NCBI GenBank assembly: GCA_027325475.1
Contig: DAIEFO010000069.1
Location: forward strand, 1 to 9,288
DNA length: 9,288 nt
Source of the DNA: Desulfobacteraceae bacterium
GTDB lineage: Bacteria > Desulfobacterota > Desulfobacteria > Desulfobacterales > Desulfatirhabdiaceae
Direction of reading: 5' to 3'
The translations under genes and the position numbers were made by a program. The notes under the pieces were generated by a model. The model was not told where the DNA came from. It did not search any database and worked only from the letters and a program-made list of their open reading frames with translations. This document shows, piece after piece, positions 1 through 6,630 of this stretch. Numbering within the stretch: position 1 is the first letter of the stretch; every line of letters begins with the position of its first letter.

Positions 1-360
1 TTCTACAACAAGATCAAGGAAGACAAGAATATCTTCTTTATTAAAGGGAAAGTGGCGGAAGTCAGTGAGGATTCCTGTACTCATAACGTGACGGTAGTTG
101 CCGAGAACGCGGTTACCGGTGAAAAGATTCATCAGACGGTCGATATGGTGGTTCTGGCGACCGGTATGCAGCCGACAGCGGCGCTGGCCAAGCTTCCCGC
201 AGACCTGACCTACACCGAAGACGGATTTATCGTTAACGATTTTATTAAAGGCGGAATGTTTGCTGCCGGATGCGCCAATAAACCTGCGGATGTTGTGTCA
301 TCCAATCAGAACGCGACGGGCATGGCCCTTAAAGCCATACAGACTCTGGTAAGGAGGTAG
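1..360 (+). CDS. qmoA: QmoA, C-terminal part (partial at window start)
   Basis: The reading frame is open from base 1 and gives 119 residues before TAG at 358-360; the start lies upstream of the window. The fragment is the end of an HdrA-like FAD-binding flavoprotein. It has a strand ending in VVLATGMQP (about residues 51-59 of the fragment) and a closing motif GGMFAAGC followed by ATGMALKAIQ, both typical of the last FAD-contacting part of this fold. QmoA is the soluble flavin subunit of the Qmo complex, which carries electrons between menaquinone and APS reductase in sulfate reducers. Identity rests mainly on its position directly before qmoB and qmoC and on its clear resemblance to the matching part of QmoB. 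GTG at 52 could be read as a start, but the frame continues upstream in the same protein style, so it is internal. Confidence 0.9.
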   Translation, partial: FYNKIKEDKNIFFIKGKVAEVSEDSCTHNVTVVAENAVTGEKIHQTVDMVVLATGMQPTAALAKLPADLTYTEDGFIVNDFIKGGMFAAGCANKPADVVSSNQNATGMALKAIQTLVRR

Positions 361-364
361 GAGA
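351..364 (+). promoter_or_regulatory. Ribosome binding site of qmoB, overlapping the qmoA stop
   Basis: A strong AAGGAGG (351-357) lies immediately before the qmoA TAG, and a second AGGAGA (359-364) starts inside that stop codon. The second is 5 nt from the qmoB ATG at 370 and is better spaced; the first is 12 nt away. Overlap with the end of qmoA suggests coupled translation of the two flavoprotein subunits. Confidence 0.75.
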
Positions 365-369
365 TAACC

Positions 370-2676
370 ATGGACAAAAAATATGGTGTGTATATCTGCA
401 CTGGATGCGGAATCGGAGATGCCCTGAACATTGATGCCCTGTGCGCGACCGCCAAGAAAGCGCGCAAAGAAGCGAAGACCCATCCTTTCCTGTGCGGTAA
501 AGATGGCGTTGAAATGCTCAAAAAAGATATCGCCGATGGCGTCAACACGCTGGTGATTGCCGGATGTTCCCGCCGTGTCAATTTCGATATCTTCCGTTTT
601 GATGGATGTATTGTGGATCGTGTCAATCTCAGGGAGCAGGTAGTGTGGTCCCATCCCAAAGACGATCCGTCCGCGGAAATCAAGAATACCCAGATGCTGG
701 CGGAAGACTACCTGCGGATGGGCATGGTGCGTGTTGAAAAAGTTACGCTGCCCGAGCCTTACAAACTGGAAAACTTTACCCGGAAAATTCTGGTCATCGG
801 CGGCGGTATTACCGGTATCTCCGCAGCGCTGGATGCCGCGAAGGTCGGCTATGACGTTACGATCGTCGAAAAAGAGGATAAACTCGGTGGTTATGCAGCG
901 AAAGTCCGCAAGCAGCTTCCGATCGGCCAGCCTTATACCAATTTGATAAATCCACTGATTGCCGATAAAATTCGGGAAGTTGAATCTATTTCCAATATCA
1001 CTGTCAGAACTGGCACAGTGGTTGCTCGAATTGCCGGTCAGCCTGGCGATTTCACCGTTACGCTGAAAAAGCCAAGTGAGGCCATCGAGTTTGACGTTCC
1101 ATTCCCGCTGCCGCCAGAAATGAAAGTGGACGAAAGCGGAAAGGAGCTCGACAAGGAGAAACTGAACGAAGCCTATCAGGAATTCAATAAGGGCAAAAAC
1201 GATATTTTGACGCTGGATCCCAATGGTGAAAAATTCGGCGCCGTGATTTTAGCGGCGGGCTGGAGACCCTATCAGCCCAAAGAAGGTGAATTCGCGCATC
1301 TGGGATATGGCGCTATTGCCGATGTGGTTACCAACCACGAGTTTGAGCAGATTGCCGCCAAAGGGAAAATCGTACGACCTTCTGACGGAAAGCAAGTCCA
1401 GTCAGTCGTTTTTGTCCAGAGTCCCGGCGCCTTGGATGATGATCGTGATTTTGATTATACGGGCTCTGTTACCAGTCTCGTAGCGCTGAAACAGGCTAAA
1501 TATGTTCGTGAAGACAACGCTGACGGGAAAGCCTATATTATTTATCAGCACATGAAAACCCCTGGTTTACAGGAGCTTTTCTACAAAAGCCTCCAGCAGG
1601 ATCCCGGCATTTTCATGGCCAAAGGTCAGGTAGCGCAGGTGTCTCAGAGCGGTTCGGAACTGGTGGTTGAAGCCAGCAATACGCTTTTGGGCGAAAACAT
1701 CAAGATCAAGGCGGACATGGTGGTGCTGGGAACCGGCATGGTGCCGGCAACCGTGGACGATCCTGTGATCAACCTGGCATATCGTCAGGGCCCCGGTTTT
1801 CGGGATAACGCTATTTTTAACGGTTACGCAGATTCTAACTTTATTTGTTTCCCCTATGAAACGCAAAGAACCGGCGTTTATGCCGCTGGATGTATCCGCC
1901 GCGGGCTGACGATGGAAGAATCGATGGAAGATGCTTCCGGGGCGGCGCTGAAAGCCATTCAGTGCCTGGAATCCTCAAATCGTGGCGTTGCGGTTCACCC
2001 GCGCTCCGGCGATATGACATTTCCGGATTTCTTCTTTCAGAGATGCACCCAGTGCAAACGATGTACGGAGGAATGTCCGTTCGGCGCCCTGGATGACGAT
2101 GAAAAGGGTACACCAAAGCCCAACCCAACCCGGTGCAGGCGCTGCGGTACCTGTATGGGCGCGTGTCCGGAGCGTATCATCGGATTTGCAGATTACAATA
2201 TCGACAGTATCGGTTCCATGGTCAAGGCCATCGAAGTGCCTTCCACTGACGATTATGATGAACCACCTCTTAGAATCCTGGGGCTGGTATGCGAAAATGA
2301 TGCGTATCCGGCTATCGACGTGGCAGGTCTGAATCGTTTACAGTTTTCTGCAGACGTGCGTATTATTCCGGTGCGCTGTCTGGGTTCTGTCAATGTCATC
2401 TGGATTAAGGAAGCCCTTTCCAAAGGTATGGACGGGGTGTTCTGTCTGGGCTGTAAACACGGTGACGACTATCAGTGCCATTTTGTCAAAGGCAGTGAAC
2501 TGGCAAGCATCCGCATGAGAAAAATCGGCGAGGCGCTGACGAGCCTTGCTTTAGAGGTGGAGCGTGTGGCGCAGTTTGAAATCGCCATTGATGAATTTGA
2601 CAAAGTGCCTCAGATCATCAACGACTTTGTCAAGGTTGTCGAAGATATCGGACCAAACCCCCTGAAGGGTTTTTAA
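370..2676 (+). CDS. qmoB: QmoB, flavin/iron-sulfur subunit of quinone-interacting oxidoreductase
   Basis: This 768-residue protein is a soluble subunit of the Qmo complex, taking part in electron transfer between menaquinol and APS reductase (AprAB). Residues 1 to about 130 resemble the N-terminal domain of HdrA, with cysteines at 10, 13, 25, 42 and 66 and the phrase NLREQVVW. A Rossmann FAD motif GGGITG sits at 144-149, with further flavin-fold strands at VILAAGWRP (292-300) and MVVLGTGMVP (450-459). Two ferredoxin-type 4Fe-4S motifs follow, with cysteines 559/562/565/569 and 589/592/595/599. The last 130 residues are an MvhD-like domain with cysteines 641, 670, 692, 695 and 703 in a GVFCLGCKHGDDYQC context. 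Length fits the QmoB family. The start is set by the strong Shine-Dalgarno site 5 nt upstream, only 9 nt after qmoA. HdrA is the nearest alternative, but the flanking qmoA and qmoC decide the call. Confidence 0.95.
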   Translation: MDKKYGVYICTGCGIGDALNIDALCATAKKARKEAKTHPFLCGKDGVEMLKKDIADGVNTLVIAGCSRRVNFDIFRFDGCIVDRVNLREQVVWSHPKDDPSAEIKNTQMLAEDYLRMGMVRVEKVTLPEPYKLENFTRKILVIGGGITGISAALDAAKVGYDVTIVEKEDKLGGYAAKVRKQLPIGQPYTNLINPLIADKIREVESISNITVRTGTVVARIAGQPGDFTVTLKKPSEAIEFDVPFPLPPEMKVDESGKELDKEKLNEAYQEFNKGKNDILTLDPNGEKFGAVILAAGWRPYQPKEGEFAHLGYGAIADVVTNHEFEQIAAKGKIVRPSDGKQVQSVVFVQSPGALDDDRDFDYTGSVTSLVALKQAKYVREDNADGKAYIIYQHMKTPGLQELFYKSLQQDPGIFMAKGQVAQVSQSGSELVVEASNTLLGENIKIKADMVVLGTGMVPATVDDPVINLAYRQGPGFRDNAIFNGYADSNFICFPYETQRTGVYAAGCIRRGLTMEESMEDASGAALKAIQCLESSNRGVAVHPRSGDMTFPDFFFQRCTQCKRCTEECPFGALDDDEKGTPKPNPTRCRRCGTCMGACPERIIGFADYNIDSIGSMVKAIEVPSTDDYDEPPLRILGLVCENDAYPAIDVAGLNRLQFSADVRIIPVRCLGSVNVIWIKEALSKGMDGVFCLGCKHGDDYQCHFVKGSELASIRMRKIGEALTSLALEVERVAQFEIAIDEFDKVPQIINDFVKVVEDIGPNPLKGF
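2655..2674 (+). other. Small hairpin with T run at the end of qmoB
   Basis: AAACCC (2655-2660) can pair with GGGTTT (2667-2672) around a 6-nt loop, and the T run extends to 2674 just before the qmoB stop codon. It has the form of a weak intrinsic terminator or RNA processing signal. The bases also encode the last residues of QmoB, so the pairing could be chance. With only three G-C pairs it would be inefficient as a terminator. Confidence 0.35.
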
Positions 2677-2688
2677 ACAATATAGACC

Positions 2689-2720
2689 GGGGTTAATGGA
2701 CGGGGGAAGAAAGGGGCGGG
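2689..2720 (+). other. Four G-tracts in the qmoB-qmoC spacer (possible G-quadruplex)
   Basis: Runs of G occur at 2689-2692, 2702-2706, 2713-2716 and 2718-2720, separated by 9, 6 and 1 nt. This is enough for a three-layer G-quadruplex if one somewhat long loop is accepted. It lies on the coding (RNA-like) strand inside the 115-bp gap between qmoB and qmoC. A short inverted repeat, CTGGC/GCCAG (2721-2735), follows directly. No reading frame of note occupies the spacer. Whether the structure forms or matters is unknown. Confidence 0.4.
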
Positions 2721-2777
2721 CTGGCGGATTGCCAGAGCGATTCTTTTTCCCTCATCCTGTGACCGCTTTCCTTTTTT

Positions 2778-2784
2778 AAGGAGG
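2778..2784 (+). promoter_or_regulatory. Ribosome binding site of qmoC
   Basis: A perfect AAGGAGG ends 7 nt before the ATG at 2792. It follows a pyrimidine-rich stretch. Its strength suggests that qmoC is translated independently rather than by coupling to qmoB, whose stop codon is 115 bp upstream. Confidence 0.8.
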
Positions 2785-2791
2785 ATTTATC

Positions 2792-3964
2792 ATGTCTGAT
2801 GCATATCTTGTTCAGCCAGATATGGAGTTTATCAAAGATGTGGCTGCGCTTGGCGGGGGAGATCTCAAAAAATGTTTTCAATGCGCCACCTGTTCTGTGG
2901 TTTGTCCGATTTCACCGGATACCCGGCCTTTTCCCCGGAAAGAAATGATTGCTGCGTCTTGGGGATTGAGAGACAAGCTGGTTGGAAATGCCGACATATG
3001 GCTGTGTCATAATTGCGGGGATTGCTCGACCAAATGTCCGCGAGGCGCCAAACCGGGAGATGTACTGTCTGCCCTGCGTGCCTACACGGTCGCTGAATAT
3101 GCTGTTCCGAAAGCGTTGGGTAAAGCTGTGAACGATCCCAAAAAGCTTCCTTTTCTGATGGCGATTCCGGCGGCAATTTTTCTTGTGATCATTTTGCTGA
3201 AATCCTTTCTGACGCCTGTGTTTGCCCACATCATTCCTATCATATTTCATGAAGGGCATGAAGCCGCTGGTGTTATAGCCCACTCAAATTTTATTCCATC
3301 AGGGTTTGTGGATTTGGTGATGGTGCCGACATTCCTTTGGGCTGTCGCCATTTTTGTGCTTGGATTGAAGCGTTTTATCGCCGATATTCACGCCAATGCG
3401 CTTCTGGAAGGTAAAACCGACAAGAAAACCATTAACCCGGTTGAATTTGGAAAAGCGCTGCTTCGGGTGCTTCCTACTATCCTGAAACATGACAAGTTTA
3501 ATCAGTGCACGGATAATCGTGAACGCTCCACTGCGCATATGATGGTACTGTTTGGTTTTATCGGGTTGTTCGTCGTTACCAGCATTTTCTTTGTGGTGAT
3601 GTATATTTTCGGGATTCCTGGCCCCTATTCACAATTGAACCCCGTAAAATGGCTGGCCAACATCAGCGGTATAGCACTGATTATCGGCAGTACGCTGATG
3701 ATCAAGAATCGGCTGGCCAAGAAAGATTCCATATCCGTCTATAAAGACTGGGCGCTGTTGGGGCTTGCTTTGGGACTAGGCGTCACGGGTCTTTTGACGG
3801 AAATGACGCGGTTGGGTGGTATGGCCTGGCTGACCTATCTGTTGTATTACATTCATTTGATCTTTATTTTCTGTCTGTTTGCCTATCTGCCGTTTTCCAA
3901 GCTGGCGCACCTGGTGTATCGCACCGTCGCCATGACTTATGCGGAATATGGCAACCGTAAATAA
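2792..3964 (+). CDS. qmoC: QmoC, membrane haem b / iron-sulfur subunit
   Basis: This 390-residue protein is the membrane anchor of the Qmo complex and the expected site of menaquinol exchange. The N-terminal part resembles HdrC, with two CxxCxxCxxxCP 4Fe-4S motifs (cysteines 28/31/34/38 and 72/75/78/82). The rest resembles HdrE/NarI-type cytochrome b, with about six hydrophobic segments near 119-140, 172-192, 250-274, 287-304, 320-338 and 346-368. Histidines at 233, 249, 355 and 373 are candidate haem b ligands; 355 and 373 flank the last helix as expected for this fold. This HdrC-HdrE fusion, placed after qmoA and qmoB, is the hallmark of QmoC. The ATG has a perfect Shine-Dalgarno site, and an intrinsic terminator lies 28 bp past the stop, so qmoC is the last gene of the operon here. 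Confidence 0.95.
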   Translation: MSDAYLVQPDMEFIKDVAALGGGDLKKCFQCATCSVVCPISPDTRPFPRKEMIAASWGLRDKLVGNADIWLCHNCGDCSTKCPRGAKPGDVLSALRAYTVAEYAVPKALGKAVNDPKKLPFLMAIPAAIFLVIILLKSFLTPVFAHIIPIIFHEGHEAAGVIAHSNFIPSGFVDLVMVPTFLWAVAIFVLGLKRFIADIHANALLEGKTDKKTINPVEFGKALLRVLPTILKHDKFNQCTDNRERSTAHMMVLFGFIGLFVVTSIFFVVMYIFGIPGPYSQLNPVKWLANISGIALIIGSTLMIKNRLAKKDSISVYKDWALLGLALGLGVTGLLTEMTRLGGMAWLTYLLYYIHLIFIFCLFAYLPFSKLAHLVYRTVAMTYAEYGNRK

Positions 3965-3992
3965 CGCACTTTTGATAGAATCGTCAGTGCAG

Positions 3993-4029
3993 AAACGCCT
4001 TGCTTCCTCGCGAATCAAGGCGTTTTTTT
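3993..4029 (+). terminator. Strong intrinsic terminator of the qmo operon
   Basis: A 10-bp stem (3993-4002 with 4016-4025) can extend past one mismatch with TTC/GAA (4004-4006 with 4012-4014), leaving a 5-nt loop. The stem runs into seven T residues at 4023-4029. It begins 28 bp after the qmoC stop. A smaller repeat, GCACT/AGTGC (3966-3970 with 3986-3990), lies just before it. The opposite strand has only three T after the stem, so the terminator works mainly for qmo. Confidence 0.9.
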
Positions 4030-4054
4030 ATGAAAACAAGGGGTGTTTGCGGTA

Positions 4055-4090
4055 GGTTTTAAATGATTGGCGGCAGCGAAAAGTCGCCAA
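4055..4090 (-). terminator. Possible terminator of the minus-strand envelope operon
   Basis: TTGGCG (4067-4072) pairs with CGCCAA (4085-4090), and the stem can extend by a G-U and a C-G pair to about 8 bp with an 8-nt loop. On the minus strand it starts 7 nt after the stop codon of the glycosyltransferase gene. The tail that follows is A/T-rich (TCATTTAAAA) but lacks a clean T run. Position favours a terminator; the tail makes it a weak one. Confidence 0.45.
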
Positions 4091-4097
4091 ACCTGTT

Positions 4098-5120
4098 TTA
4101 TTCGCGAGAACTTTTAGATGGAATTTCTCTGTTAATAAGGCATTGGGCGATACCCATAAGGCTTCCCGCAGCGAATACTCCGGAGCGCAGCAAAATGATT
4201 CCCGGAGATATCAATCCCACCATCCTGTCTTTTGTGTATGTTTTTAACGCGAACGGAAATGACAGCGCCAACACCAATGTCCATATTCCCAAAACCAGCA
4301 AGAACAGACCGGGATAAAATAGCGATGTCAGACAAATTGGAAATGACAGTGCCATAAGTGCTGTTTCGATCTTAAGTACATGAGGGGTATAGCTATCCTT
4401 AACAGCTTTGCGGGGATAGCGGTGATACACGATCATTCGCCAGTATCCTCGCCAGAATTTGATTTTCAGATATCGGGAAAGTGTGGCTGGATGGGTGTGA
4501 AACACCACGGCGTCAGGACCGAATACCATTCGATATCCATGGCTCGACAGTCTGTACGAAAGCTCCGTGTCTTCATTGTTGGCTTTCGGAAAGCACGTGT
4601 CGAAGCCCCCCATCTCCAGGAATATCTCTTTTCGAAATGCGGCGGAGTAAGTGTCCACCATGTCAATGTAGCGGCTTTTGCTGAGAAGATCATAGCGATC
4701 TTCAAATTCCATCTGAGCGAATCTGGCGATCAGCCCAGTTTGACGGGTTCGATAACAGCCTTTGACGCCAGTGACATTCGGATCGGAAAAAGGCTTTACC
4801 ATCTCTTCAAGCCAGTTTGGGTTTGGAACGCAGTCTGAATCGGTAAAAAGAATGATATCACCGACAGCAATATTGGCCCCTGTATTCCGGGCTGAAGCGG
4901 GTCCGCTGTTTTTCTGAGAAATGCAGCGGACATTGAACCGACGGGCGATTTCCGAAGTGCTGTCTGTCGAACCGTCATCCACAACGATGATTTCATACAG
5001 TTCTTTCGGCAGCGTTTGGTCTGTAAGTGCTTGTAAACAAAAAGCCAGTGTGCATTCAGAATTATAGGCGGGAACAATGATCGAAAATCTGGCTGTTTTT
5101 TCAGTATCGGTAAATGACAT
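4098..5120 (-). CDS. Family 2 glycosyltransferase with C-terminal membrane segments
   Basis: This 340-residue protein probably transfers a sugar from a nucleotide-activated donor at the inner face of the cytoplasmic membrane; donor and acceptor cannot be told. The N-terminal GT-A domain shows the family's opening strand FSIIVPAYN (12-20), the DDGSTD nucleotide motif (48-53), the metal-binding DSD (94-96) and the late NED acidic motif (182-184). After about residue 250 come hydrophobic stretches near 253-293 and 305-328, consistent with two or three membrane helices. ATG at 5120 lies 3 nt after the stop of the radical SAM gene, with an AAAGG site (5129-5133) inside the end of that gene, so translation is probably coupled. 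It is the last gene of the minus-strand operon. The family assignment is secure; the glycan is unknown. Confidence 0.88.
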   Translation of the reverse strand: MSFTDTEKTARFSIIVPAYNSECTLAFCLQALTDQTLPKELYEIIVVDDGSTDSTSEIARRFNVRCISQKNSGPASARNTGANIAVGDIILFTDSDCVPNPNWLEEMVKPFSDPNVTGVKGCYRTRQTGLIARFAQMEFEDRYDLLSKSRYIDMVDTYSAAFRKEIFLEMGGFDTCFPKANNEDTELSYRLSSHGYRMVFGPDAVVFHTHPATLSRYLKIKFWRGYWRMIVYHRYPRKAVKDSYTPHVLKIETALMALSFPICLTSLFYPGLFLLVLGIWTLVLALSFPFALKTYTKDRMVGLISPGIILLRSGVFAAGSLMGIAQCLINREIPSKSSRE

Positions 5121-5123
5121 GGG

Positions 5124-6593
5124 CTATACCTTTGACCCTGCAAGCAGATGCCTGAAAAATGTTCTGGCTGCCTTGGCTGTTCGAACAAATTCGGCTGGCT
5201 GTTTCAACACCTGAACCAGCTTGTATGCCATATACTCCGGTCTGAGGTAGAATCTTCGGCGGGCTTGATCACAAAGCCTTACCAGAGCCTCTGATGTCAG
5301 GGTTTCATTCCGGATAACGCAGTTATGAAGTCCCTCCGGCGTGATCCAGTTACGGTAATCATTGGCGGTGATCCAGCCCTTCTGCGCATATTCATCATAC
5401 GCCTCGGTACCTGGATAGACCATCACGGGATAAAACTGCACTGTGTCCGGTTTCAGTTGAATGGCAAGATCGACGGTTTTTTGTATGCTTTCCTCAGTCT
5501 CTCCTGGAAATCCGATCATAAAACAGCCATGAATGAGGATCCCTGCCTTTTGGGCATTGCGCATGAACTGATGCATTCTGTCCAGTTGAATGCCTTTTTT
5601 CATGGAGTTCAGTGTACGCTGATTCCCACTTTCGAAGCCGACACACAGTTGCCGGCACCCGGCGGCTTTGATTTTCATCATGGTTTCCAAATCCAGGTCA
5701 ATGCGGGAATTAGCTGTCCAGGGAATCTGTATCCGCCGCTCCACAATGGCATCTGCAAAACGGATACATCTGCTTTTATTGGCTGTCAGGGTGTCATCTT
5801 CAAAGAAAATGGATTGAGCATCGGGAAATTTTTGAATTACGTTCTCCATTTCATCCAGCACATCGCTGATAGACCGAAAGCGATATTTTCTTCCGGTCAA
5901 CGTCTGCGGATATAAACAGAAACTGCATCGGAACGGGCAGCCCCGGCTGGTAATCAGCGTCACCATGGGATACAGCGCATTGGGATTGAAATAATCATGA
6001 ATATCCAAATGTTTTTGATAGACATCACTGACTCTTGGCAACCTGTCGAGATCTGAGATGAAAGGACGATCCAGATTGTGGATGATGGCAGCGTTTCGTC
6101 TGAAGGAAAGTCCCGGAATGGTCTCGAGGCGGTCTGTTGCGGCATCAGTTGACATATTCTTCAGTAATCTGGCCAGATCGAGAATTGTATATTCATATTC
6201 GCGTCTGGCGACGGCATTTACGGCTGAGGTTTTCAGCAGGGTTTCTTCTGGAAGCGCCGATACATGCGTTCCTACCAGGATAATGAAGCAATCCGGAAGA
6301 ATCCGCCGGATTGCTTCGGCCACATGAAGATCGTTTTGAATACTCGGCGTGCTGGTATCCATGACGATCATGCGTGGCTGCATACCTGCAGTCAACTGTA
6401 AAACATCGGACAGATGCAGTCCCCGCGCCGGCGCATCCACGAGTGAGACGTCAAAGCCCTCGTTTTCCAACACGCCGGTACAGTAAGAAAGCCAGATCGG
6501 AAAATACAGCGTGCCGCTTTTTGTAACCGCAGGACTCCGCTGGGGCCTGGAAAATTTAGGTAAAAATGGGGGATTGAGACAGAGAATATTCAT
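5124..6593 (-). CDS. Cobalamin-binding-type (B12) radical SAM enzyme
   Basis: This 489-residue protein has the architecture of radical SAM enzymes with an N-terminal B12-binding domain. Residues 1 to about 150 form the B12-type Rossmann region, opening with a NPPF motif and containing GTHVSALPEE. The canonical DxHxxG lower-ligand motif is absent, as is usual in this group. The radical SAM core follows, with the cluster motif CxxxCxxC at 219, 223 and 226 (RGCPFRCSFC), then FEDDTLT, GFESGNQ and IGFPGET (360-366) in the usual order. Family members methylate unactivated carbons, close or contract rings, or couple alkyl chains. The reaction here is not predictable. ATG at 6593 has AAGGA (6600-6604) 6 nt upstream. 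It sits 37 nt after the DUF362-ferredoxin gene and 3 nt before the GT2 gene, which points to tailoring of a sugar or lipid moiety. Confidence 0.9.
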   Translation of the reverse strand: MNILCLNPPFLPKFSRPQRSPAVTKSGTLYFPIWLSYCTGVLENEGFDVSLVDAPARGLHLSDVLQLTAGMQPRMIVMDTSTPSIQNDLHVAEAIRRILPDCFIILVGTHVSALPEETLLKTSAVNAVARREYEYTILDLARLLKNMSTDAATDRLETIPGLSFRRNAAIIHNLDRPFISDLDRLPRVSDVYQKHLDIHDYFNPNALYPMVTLITSRGCPFRCSFCLYPQTLTGRKYRFRSISDVLDEMENVIQKFPDAQSIFFEDDTLTANKSRCIRFADAIVERRIQIPWTANSRIDLDLETMMKIKAAGCRQLCVGFESGNQRTLNSMKKGIQLDRMHQFMRNAQKAGILIHGCFMIGFPGETEESIQKTVDLAIQLKPDTVQFYPVMVYPGTEAYDEYAQKGWITANDYRNWITPEGLHNCVIRNETLTSEALVRLCDQARRRFYLRPEYMAYKLVQVLKQPAEFVRTAKAARTFFRHLLAGSKV

Positions 6594-6599
6594 GGAAAA

Positions 6600-6604
6600 T
6601 CCTT
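6600..6604 (-). promoter_or_regulatory. Ribosome binding site of the radical SAM gene
   Basis: AAGGA on the minus strand lies 6 nt before the ATG at 6593, in the 37-bp gap after the DUF362 gene. It supports that start, which also places the NPPF strand of the B12 domain at the very N-terminus. Confidence 0.65.
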
Positions 6605-6630
6605 AAGTGGTTTCAGATGCTCTCAAAAGT

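Noticed and set aside
2721..2735. Hairpin CTGGC/GCCAG in the qmoB-qmoC spacer as a terminator
   Set aside because: Only 5 bp with no following T run that would make an intrinsic terminator; it is mentioned only as part of the structured spacer.
2693..2881. 62-codon minus-strand reading frame over the qmoB-qmoC spacer
   Set aside because: It overlaps the start of qmoC antisense, has low-complexity composition and no ribosome binding site.
4380..4838. 152-codon plus-strand reading frame opposite the GT2 gene
   Set aside because: It is antisense to the conserved GT-A catalytic domain and lacks any coding evidence.
5325..5915. 196-codon plus-strand reading frame opposite the radical SAM gene
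   Set aside because: It is fully contained antisense to a well-supported radical SAM core, with no ribosome binding site or domain of its own.
5124..6593. Assignment of the radical SAM protein to a hopanoid enzyme (HpnP or HpnJ)
   Set aside because: The architecture is shared by many B12 radical SAM families, and no squalene-hopene cyclase or other hpn gene is visible nearby. The specific name is not supported.
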